Source of the DNA: Pseudomonadota bacterium
GTDB lineage: Bacteria; Myxococcota_A; Polyangia; Polyangiales; Sandaracinaceae
DNA length: 7,730 nt
Assembly: GCA_023427125.1 (NCBI GenBank)
Contig: JAEZBP010000818.1
Location: forward strand, 1-7,730
Reading direction: 5' to 3'
Shown: positions 1 through 5,320 of the stretch, one piece after another
Numbering within the stretch: the first letter of the stretch is position 1
Layout: each line of letters begins with the position of its first letter
The notes under the pieces: model-generated
What the model was told of the DNA's origin: nothing
The model's input: the letters and a program-made list of their open reading frames with translations, nothing else
Databases searched by the model: none
Translations under genes and position numbers: made by a program

Positions 1-2242
1 TCATCGTCGTCGCGATCACGACCTCCGGCGCCGGCTCGGTGCGCACCACCTCCACCGGCACGCCCGCCGGCACGCCTCGGCTTCCGAGGTTGCGCACCAG
101 CGCCGAGAGCCGGATCTCCCGCCGCCCGCACGCCGCGACCACGTCGAGCTCGACCGCGAGGTTCGGCGCGTTGAAGACGCCCGCGCCCTGCACGTTCTGG
201 CGGAAGTTGTTGAGCCCGGGGACGGTCCAGTTGTCCGCCGGCGTCGCCGGCACGTTGCCGCGATCGCCGACGTGGGTGACCGAGTAGGCGAACTGGTTCC
301 AGATCGGCCGCGTGCGCACCCAGCGGTCGCCCGGATCGCCGAGGACGTGGACGCCCTGGGTGCCGTTGCGGAAGCGCGCCGGGATCTCGTCGTCGCTCGC
401 GTACCCGAACGCGGCGCGCCACGCGGCGCGGCAGTCGTCACGCGTGATCTGATCGTTGTTCGAGACCAGCACGATCTCGCTGTTGCCGTCGCGATCCACG
501 TCGACCACGAGGGGGTACTCCGCGCCGGTGCGCGAGCTGTTCGCGAAGGGCTCCATCAGGATCTCGGCGCCGTCGCGGCCGTCCATGACGTGCAGGAAGC
601 ACTCGTCGGCGTAGACGACCTCCGCGATCCCGTCGCCCTGGAAGTCGAAGACGCTCGAGCCGGTGCGCGAGCTCGAGAAGTCCTGCACCGTCGCCGACCA
701 GCGCATCGCTCCGGTGGTGCCCTCCATGCGATCACAGGCGCCCGCCTCGCGTCCCGCGATGCGCGGCTCCACGCAGTCCGGATCGTAGACGGCGTAGGCG
801 CCGCGCCCTGCCGCCGAGATCTCGGGCAGGCCGTCGCCGTCGAAGTCCGCGATCGTCGGCGGCCCTCCCGTGCCGCCCCCTGGGATGGCGAGCGTTCCGT
901 CGAACCACGTGCCCGCCGCGCCCATGAGCATCGCGCCGGTGGCGCCGTCTCGCGCCGTCACCCCGCCGCTGCGCACCATCACGATCTCGGGCGTGCCGTT
1001 GGCGTCGAGATCGGCGACGGCCGCGTAGCCGACCGTCGCGCCCGACGCCGGCCAGAGCGTGGTGCCGTCGGTGTCGTAGACCACGCCGCCGCAGGTGATC
1101 TCGAGCTCCGGATCGTCGTCGAGGTTCGCGACGACCGAGTAGGAGGTGCCCTCGACGCTGCAGGCGCTGCGGCTGAAGAGCGAGCGCAGCGCGAAGCCGG
1201 CGCCGGACGGCTCGAACGCGAACGCTCGCCCGCCGATGACGATCTCCGGCGCGCCGTCGCGATCGAGGTCGTGGATCGCGGGCGCCGCGTAGGTGGCGGT
1301 GGTCGCGGCCGCGAAGCGGGCGAGCTCGGCGGTGGTCGCTCCGTCGAGGACGACGAGCGCCTTGTCGTTGGTGACGTAGGCGATCTCGAGCGAGTCGTCC
1401 GAGGGATCGAGGTTCGCCACGGCCGGCGCCGCCTGGGCTCCTCCTCCGTTCGGGGCCGGCACCGTCCAGAGCGTCTCGCCGGTGCCGCCGTGGATCGCGA
1501 CGAGGATCGAGGTGCCCATGCTGCCGCCGGCGTAGACCGGCACGACGATGTCCGGGATGCCGTCGCCGGAGACGTCGCCGACGGCCGGGGAGGTGATGAT
1601 GTTCGCGTAGCGCGTCGAGCCCACCGTCACGCCGGGCCAGTGCCACTCGATCTCGAGCGCGACGCGATCGAAGTCGGGGCGCACCTCGCAGAGGGGAGGG
1701 CTCGGGTTCGTGAGGCAGCGATCGATGGTCGGCTCGCAGTAGGTGTCCTCGGCGAGGCAGTCGAAGTCGTCGCCGCACTCCTCGCCCGGCGTGACGCACG
1801 CGTCCTCGACGCAGACCTCGCCCTCTCCGCAGCAGAGCTCGAGCGACTCGCCGCAGAGCGCGCGGCCCGCCTCGCACGCCGCGGCGCAGACGACGCCGTC
1901 GAGGCAGACCTGCCCGGCGTCACAGCACTCGAGGCTGTTGTCGCCGCAGCGCGCGTTCGCGCAGACGGGGGCGCACGCGAAGTCCTCGACGCACTCCTCG
2001 CCTTCGCCGCAGCACTCGCGCCCGCCGCAGCGCTCCTCGGGCAAGCAGCTCACGGGCCCGGCGTCGGCCCCGGGCCCTCCGTCGGGCGCGACCTCACACA
2101 CTCCGTCGCGGCAGACCTCCCCGGCGCCGCACTCGGTCGAGCTCGTGCACGGCCCCCCCACCGGGGGCTCGGCGCAGTCGCAGCCGGTGGTGAGGAGAGC
2201 GAGGGCGGTGGAGGTCAAGATCGCGAAGCGTACGGCATGCAT
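1..2242 (-). CDS. Large secreted lipoprotein: Cys-rich repeats, FG-GAP/VCBS propeller, CARDB-like domain (3' end beyond window)
   Basis: The frame is open for 747 codons from ATG 2242 and leaves the window without a stop, so the C-terminus is missing. Residues 1-20 form a short lipoprotein signal (basic start, then a hydrophobic stretch ending LLTTGC), with Cys21 as the lipidation site and Asp at +2. Residues 32-185 are Cys-rich, including three similar units at 72-149, each with a CC pair. Residues 219-593 carry eight FG-GAP/VCBS motifs (near 219, 273, 321, 370, 408, 462, 530 and 577); the clearest read DLDRDGAPE, DLDANGTPE, DFDGDGLPE and DVDRDGNSE, the calcium-loop pattern of integrin-type beta-propellers. 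A linker with WVRTRPIWNQ (641-650) and GLNNFRQNVQ (676-685) leads to a CARDB-like beta domain from about 694. It is the only ATG, GTG or TTG start in frame after the upstream gene's stop, and no good Shine-Dalgarno is visible. It is probably an envelope adhesion, binding or scaffold protein; its ligand is unknown. The architecture is clear, the function is not. Confidence 0.9.
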   Translation of the reverse strand, partial: MHAVRFAILTSTALALLTTGCDCAEPPVGGPCTSSTECGAGEVCRDGVCEVAPDGGPGADAGPVSCLPEERCGGRECCGEGEECVEDFACAPVCANARCGDNSLECCDAGQVCLDGVVCAAACEAGRALCGESLELCCGEGEVCVEDACVTPGEECGDDFDCLAEDTYCEPTIDRCLTNPSPPLCEVRPDFDRVALEIEWHWPGVTVGSTRYANIITSPAVGDVSGDGIPDIVVPVYAGGSMGTSILVAIHGGTGETLWTVPAPNGGGAQAAPAVANLDPSDDSLEIAYVTNDKALVVLDGATTAELARFAAATTATYAAPAIHDLDRDGAPEIVIGGRAFAFEPSGAGFALRSLFSRSACSVEGTSYSVVANLDDDPELEITCGGVVYDTDGTTLWPASGATVGYAAVADLDANGTPEIVMVRSGGVTARDGATGAMLMGAAGTWFDGTLAIPGGGTGGPPTIADFDGDGLPEISAAGRGAYAVYDPDCVEPRIAGREAGACDRMEGTTGAMRWSATVQDFSSSRTGSSVFDFQGDGIAEVVYADECFLHVMDGRDGAEILMEPFANSSRTGAEYPLVVDVDRDGNSEIVLVSNNDQITRDDCRAAWRAAFGYASDDEIPARFRNGTQGVHVLGDPGDRWVRTRPIWNQFAYSVTHVGDRGNVPATPADNWTVPGLNNFRQNVQGAGVFNAPNLAVELDVVAACGRREIRLSALVRNLGSRGVPAGVPVEVVRTEPAPEVVIATTM
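2152..2168 (-). repeat. GC inverted repeat (hairpin) early in the lipoprotein gene
   Basis: A perfect 6-bp inverted repeat, GCCCCC / GGGGGC, with a 5-base loop lies about 75-90 bases inside the lipoprotein gene and includes most of a run of seven C. It encodes the Pro/Gly linker just after the lipidated Cys region. It could form a stable mRNA hairpin, but at this GC content it may simply reflect Pro and Gly codons. Confidence 0.4.
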
Positions 2243-2294
2243 GCGCCCAGCATAGCGGACCGAGGCGCGCGAGAGCCCCGCTCGATGCAGCAGC
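2243..2294 (-). other. Short intergenic gap between the phosphatase and lipoprotein genes
   Basis: These 52 bases separate the phosphatase stop from the lipoprotein start on the same strand. A -10-like TATGCT lies just upstream of ATG 2242, too close for a normal leader and without a convincing -35 partner. A 4-bp stem (GAGC/GCTC) has no T-run. I see no good terminator, so read-through from the phosphatase gene is plausible but unproven. Confidence 0.4.
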
Positions 2295-2792
2295 TCACGG
2301 CGTGAGATCGTCTGCGTCGCGCCACTGCAGCGTGATCGGGTCGAGGCGGCCGACGAGCTGGCCCGCGCCGTCCTCGTCGACGTCGATCACCGCGGCGCCG
2401 CTGGTGCGGAAGCCGGGGAACATCCCGCCGTGGCCGCTGAGGTGCCCGGCGATCGCCGAGACCGTGGGCTCGTGGCTGACGAGCGCGATGATCTCCGTCG
2501 CCTCGTGGTGATCGAGGATCGAGAGCGCGGGCCCGACGGGCGCGCCCGGGACGAGGTGCTCGTGGACGAGGATGGGCCCCTCGTGGCCGAGCGCCTGCGC
2601 GACGATCTCCGCGGTCTGCACCGCCCGCACCAGCGGGCTCGTGTAGATCGCCGCCGGCACGATCCCGAGCGCCGAGAGCGCCCGCGCGACGTCGCGGCTC
2701 AGCGTGCGACCGTGGAGGGTCAGATAGCGCGAGCCGTCGACGCTCGCGTGAGGATCGCTGGCTTCGCCGTGGCGGATGAGGATGACGCGCAT
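2295..2792 (-). CDS. SixA-like phosphohistidine phosphatase (histidine phosphatase superfamily)
   Basis: This is a 165-residue protein, close to the roughly 160 residues of E. coli SixA. It starts straight into the family's first strand, MRVILIRHGEA, with the RHG motif at residues 7-9 and His8 as the expected phospho-accepting residue. SPLVRAVQTAE supplies the conserved Arg56, and LVSHEPT supplies the second catalytic His107. The short form without an inserted cap, plus the early RHG, resembles SixA more than phosphoglycerate mutases. SixA enzymes remove phosphate from histidine in phosphorelay or PTS-type proteins; a small-molecule phosphatase role is also possible. An upstream ATG at 2864 is open in the same frame, but it would add 24 Arg/Pro-rich residues before the conserved strand and overlap the kinase, so ATG 2792 is preferred. 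Its start is 7 bases after the kinase stop, which suggests translational coupling. There is no signal peptide, so it should be cytosolic. The substrate is unknown. Confidence 0.88.
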   Translation of the reverse strand: MRVILIRHGEASDPHASVDGSRYLTLHGRTLSRDVARALSALGIVPAAIYTSPLVRAVQTAEIVAQALGHEGPILVHEHLVPGAPVGPALSILDHHEATEIIALVSHEPTVSAIAGHLSGHGGMFPGFRTSGAAVIDVDEDGAGQLVGRLDPITLQWRDADDLTP

Positions 2793-2799
2793 CGCTCGA

Positions 2800-3774
2800 C
2801 TATGCGACGGCCCGCGCGGGGATCGAGTCGGAGATCGTGTCCGCCAGATCGGGTCGCGGCGCACGGGCGCGGACGAGCTGCGCGAGCTCGCCCTCGATGT
2901 GGCGGCGGTCTCCGCAGAGCGGGAGCAGCGCCCGCGCGAGGGCGCGCGCGCTCGGGAAGCGATCCTCGGGCTTGCGCGCGAGCGCGCGGCTGACCACGTC
3001 GTCGAAGCGCAGATCGAGCTCCGGCAGGAGGAGGCCCACGCGGGGCGCGTCCTCGCGCAGGATGCGGCGCAGCACGTTGGCGACGTTGGTGCCGGTGAAG
3101 GGCACGCGGCCGGTCAGCGCCTCGAACATGAGCGTGCCGAGCGAGAAGACGTCCGCTCGTGCGTCGACCTCGGGCTTGCCGGCCGCCTGCTCGGGCGAGG
3201 CGTAGGCGGGCGTGCCGTACACGCGCCCGCGCTCGAGGTCGTGCTCCTCGGCGCTCGCGCGCGACGAGGCGCACACGCCGAAGTCGAGCACCCGCACGTC
3301 GAGGCGGCCGTCGAAGGTGCGATCGAGCACGATGTGCTCGGGCTTGACGTCGCGGTGCACGTAGCCGTGCGCGTGCACCGCGTGGAGGATCGCCGCCGCG
3401 CGCACGGTGATGGCGGCGACGTAGGGAGGAGGCAGCGGGCCGCGCCGGTGGAGCAGCCGCGCGACGCACTCGCCGCCGAGCCGCTCGAGCACCAAGAAGG
3501 GCGAGCCGTCGTCGAGCATGCCCTCGTCGAGCACGGGGACGATGCCCGGATGCGCGACCGTGCGCGCGACCTCGGCCTCGCGGCGCAGCCGCCCGATGAG
3601 CTCCGTGTGGAACGCGAAGGTGTCGCGCAGCACCTTGACCACGACCTCGGCGCCGTCGGCGATCCGCTCGGCCTCGAAGACGACCGAGGTCCCGCCGATC
3701 CCGAGCGGGCGCCCGAGGCGGTAGCGTCCGCCTACCGTCGCGCCGTAGAGCTCTCTCCGCTCGGCCTGGCCCAT
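2800..3774 (-). CDS. Soluble Hanks-type Ser/Thr protein kinase
   Basis: This 324-residue protein is a complete kinase domain (about 18-275) with a short tail. Visible motifs are the Gly-rich loop LGIGGTSVVFEA (24-35), the ATP-anchoring Lys47 in VVVKVL, the helix-C Glu66, the catalytic loop HRDVKPEHI (140-148) with Asp142 and Lys144, DFG (164-166), the activation-segment end GTPAYASPE (187-195), and DVFSLG (208-213). His147 sits where almost all kinases have the metal-binding Asn. There is no transmembrane helix, PASTA, TPR or other sensor domain, so it is probably cytosolic and regulated by partner proteins. The start is well fixed: an in-frame TGA lies 12 codons upstream with no other ATG, GTG or TTG between. 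The ribosome-binding site is poor. It heads a likely operon with the SixA-like phosphatase. The substrate cannot be told from the sequence. Loss of the Asn may lower activity, but the other catalytic residues argue against a dead pseudokinase. Confidence 0.93.
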   Translation of the reverse strand: MGQAERRELYGATVGGRYRLGRPLGIGGTSVVFEAERIADGAEVVVKVLRDTFAFHTELIGRLRREAEVARTVAHPGIVPVLDEGMLDDGSPFLVLERLGGECVARLLHRRGPLPPPYVAAITVRAAAILHAVHAHGYVHRDVKPEHIVLDRTFDGRLDVRVLDFGVCASSRASAEEHDLERGRVYGTPAYASPEQAAGKPEVDARADVFSLGTLMFEALTGRVPFTGTNVANVLRRILREDAPRVGLLLPELDLRFDDVVSRALARKPEDRFPSARALARALLPLCGDRRHIEGELAQLVRARAPRPDLADTISDSIPARAVA

Positions 3775-3840
3775 CCCGCCGAACCATCGGCGCGCCCGCG
3801 AGGGCGGTCAAAAAAGTGAGCAGACCGACGCGGGGGCCTC

Positions 3841-3852
3841 GAGCCGCGGCTC
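3841..3852. repeat. 12-bp perfect palindrome in the divergent spacer
   Basis: GAGCCGCGGCTC reads the same on both strands and lies near the middle of the divergent spacer, where an operator could act on both genes. At this base composition a palindrome of this length is expected roughly every one to two kilobases, so position rather than rarity is the argument. Confidence 0.4.
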
Positions 3853-3897
3853 CCCTCGCCGCGCCGGACGTTCACAGGTAGCATGGCCGCGCCTCTC

Positions 3898-3903
3898 GGA
3901 GGG
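3898..3903 (+). promoter_or_regulatory. Shine-Dalgarno site of the MopE-type lipoprotein gene
   Basis: GGAGGG ends six bases before ATG 3910, a strong match at normal spacing. It fixes that start and rules out the upstream ATG at 3883, whose frame stops at 3904-3906. Confidence 0.75.
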
Positions 3904-3909
3904 TGAACG

Positions 3910-5286
3910 ATGTGGGATAGGTGGATCGGACTGGGCTTGGTCATCCTGCTGGCCGGATGCGGCGGCGGCGAGCAGCAGGACGCGGGCGGGAGCGAAGACG
4001 CGACGACCGGATCGTGCGCCGGCGCCGCCGATGGAGCGGCGTGCGGATCGGGACGGATCTGCCTCGGCGAGTCGTGCGTGGTCAGTCGCTGCGGCGACGG
4101 CTTCCTCGACACCGGCGCGGGAGAGCGCTGCGACGACGGGAACGAGATCGCCTTCGACGGCTGCGAGCCGGGCACCTGTCAGCTGACGTGCGAAGACGCC
4201 GGCGACTGCGACGATGGCGTCGCGTGCAACGGCGCCGAGGTGTGCTCGGAGGCGCACCAGTGCGCCGCGGGGACCTCGCTGCCCGACGGCACCGAGTGCG
4301 ATCGACCGGGGGGGGCCGGCGTGTGCCGGACGGGCGAGTGCGTCGTGGAGGGCTGTGGCGACGGCCTCGTCACGGGGGACGAGCGCTGCGACGACGGCAA
4401 CGACGTCGACGGCGACGGCTGCGAGACCGACTGCCGCTTCACCTGCGAGGTCGACACGAGCGCCAGCAACACCTGGCACCTCGACTGCGACGCGGACGGC
4501 TTCGCCGCCGACGGAGCGCAGACGGAGGTGGTCTGCCTGCCCCCGGCGGCGGCGAGCTGCGGCGGAGGCTGGACGCTGCGGGCGCCAGCGGTGGGCGCGC
4601 GCGACTGCGACGACACCCAGAGCGACACCCACCCCGGCGCCACCGAGGTCTGCGACGACGTCGATCAGGACTGCGACGGCATGGTCGACGAGGGCCTGCT
4701 CTCGACCTTCTATCGCGACGCGGACGCCGACGGCTACGGCGACGCGGACACGACGACCACGGCGTGCACTCTGCCGGACGGGCACGTCACGAACGACCTC
4801 GACTGCGACGACGACTGCGAGACCTGTCATCCGGACGGGACGGAGACGTGCGACACGCGCGACAACGACTGCGACGGGATGGCCGACGAGGGCGTGCGCT
4901 CGACGTTCTACCGTGACGCGGACGGCGACACCTTCGGCGCCGCGAGCGTGACGACGATGGCGTGCGCCGCCCCGAGCGGCTACGTCGCCAACGACGACGA
5001 CTGCGACGACTCCGACTCGGCGGCGAGGCCCAACCAGACCGCCTACTTCACGCGACAGCGCAACGGCGGGGGATACGACTTCAACTGCGACGGCGTCTCC
5101 AGCCGGCAGTACACGACCACCGCGCCCCCGACCTGCTCGTGCGCCTGCCCCACTGGCTTCTGCTGCTCCGGGCAGTGCGTGGGCTGGCAGAGCAGCGTCC
5201 CAGGCTGCGGCGACACCGGCACCTGGCGGGAGACCAGCTGCACCTGCGTCTGGGGAAGCGCCTCGCGCACACAGCCCTGTCGCTGA
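3910..5286 (+). CDS. Cys-rich lipoprotein with DUF4215-like and MopE-type metal-binding repeats
   Basis: This 458-residue secreted protein has a short signal (1-16) and a clear lipobox LLAGC, with Cys17 lipidated and Gly at +2. A short Gly/Glu/Asp/Thr-rich tether follows. Two DUF4215-like myxobacterial Cys repeats (CGDG...CDDGN...GC...C) lie at about 61-94 and 149-179, with another Cys module between. From residue 232 there are repeats of 66 residues starting at 232, 298 and 364, each opening DCDD. The first two continue to DQDCDG or DNDCDG and then FYRDADxDxxG, the pattern of the putative metal-binding MopE-type family; the Asp-rich loops probably bind calcium or another divalent metal. The third unit is altered and runs into a C-terminal domain (406-458) with ten cysteines. 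MopE-type relatives bind copper, but the specific copper residues cannot be confirmed here. It is probably an envelope-anchored structural or metal-binding protein. The strong ribosome-binding site sets the start. Confidence 0.92.
   Translation: MWDRWIGLGLVILLAGCGGGEQQDAGGSEDATTGSCAGAADGAACGSGRICLGESCVVSRCGDGFLDTGAGERCDDGNEIAFDGCEPGTCQLTCEDAGDCDDGVACNGAEVCSEAHQCAAGTSLPDGTECDRPGGAGVCRTGECVVEGCGDGLVTGDERCDDGNDVDGDGCETDCRFTCEVDTSASNTWHLDCDADGFAADGAQTEVVCLPPAAASCGGGWTLRAPAVGARDCDDTQSDTHPGATEVCDDVDQDCDGMVDEGLLSTFYRDADADGYGDADTTTTACTLPDGHVTNDLDCDDDCETCHPDGTETCDTRDNDCDGMADEGVRSTFYRDADGDTFGAASVTTMACAAPSGYVANDDDCDDSDSAARPNQTAYFTRQRNGGGYDFNCDGVSSRQYTTTAPPTCSCACPTGFCCSGQCVGWQSSVPGCGDTGTWRETSCTCVWGSASRTQPCR
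4603..5095 (+). repeat. In-gene repeat array with 198-base (66-codon) period
   Basis: DCDD-starting units begin at 4603, 4801 and 4999, exactly 198 bases apart. The first two are full length and similar at the protein level; the third diverges after its first ten residues. A half unit (LDCDADGFAADG) precedes the array. This points to tandem duplication within the gene followed by divergence. Confidence 0.8.
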
Positions 5287-5320
5287 CGCGACCGCCTTCA
5301 GCGGGCGATCTGCACGGCGC
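5287..5320. terminator. Convergent 3' gap, possible weak bidirectional hairpin
   Basis: Only 34 bases separate the stops of two converging genes. CCGC (5292-5295) and GCGG (5301-5304) could pair around a 5-base loop, but the stem is just 4 bp and no T-run follows on either strand. It is not a convincing intrinsic terminator; ending may be Rho-dependent. Confidence 0.2.

Larger units (their letters stand above)
3775..3909. promoter_or_regulatory. Divergent intergenic region between kinase and MopE-type lipoprotein genes
   Basis: These 135 bases must hold the promoters for both directions. It includes six A at 3810-3815, unusual in this GC-rich sequence; read leftward this gives TTGACC (3811 to 3806), a fair -35 match, but the hexamer 17 bases on (GATGGT) is a poor -10. 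Rightward, TAGCAT at 3879-3884 matches four of six -10 positions, with a weak -35 (TCGCCG) at 3856-3861. A 12-bp palindrome sits in the middle. The location is certain; the individual promoter elements are weak guesses. Confidence 0.45.

Noticed and set aside
732..1877. A 381-codon frame on the - strand
   Set aside because: It is an out-of-frame reading of the lipoprotein gene giving an Arg-rich product with no recognisable domain.
272..2305. A 677-codon open frame on the + strand
   Set aside because: It is antisense to the propeller lipoprotein gene, its product is a low-complexity Arg/Ala/Asp/Val-rich sequence without domains, and long antisense frames are expected at this GC content. The opposite strand encodes clear FG-GAP motifs.
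2793..2864. An upstream start for the SixA-like phosphatase
   Set aside because: It would add 24 residues not seen in the family, before the RHG strand, and would overlap the kinase gene.
3783..3811. A sigma70-type promoter (TTGACC, 17-base spacer, GATGGT) for the kinase that would give a nearly leaderless transcript
   Set aside because: The -10 hexamer matches only two of six positions, so there is not enough support to list it as a promoter.
2776..3819. A 347-codon frame on the + strand opposite the kinase
   Set aside because: It is a shadow of the kinase gene, whose motifs are unmistakable; this product is His/Arg/Glu-rich with no domain.
3808..4830. A 340-codon frame on the - strand opposite the MopE-type lipoprotein
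   Set aside because: It is an Ala/Val-rich mirror of the repeated Asp/Cys codons; the + strand has a lipobox, a ribosome-binding site and family repeats.
4603..5095. The 198-base periodicity as a CRISPR or DNA-level satellite array
   Set aside because: It keeps the reading frame, diverges at DNA level and matches a known protein repeat family.
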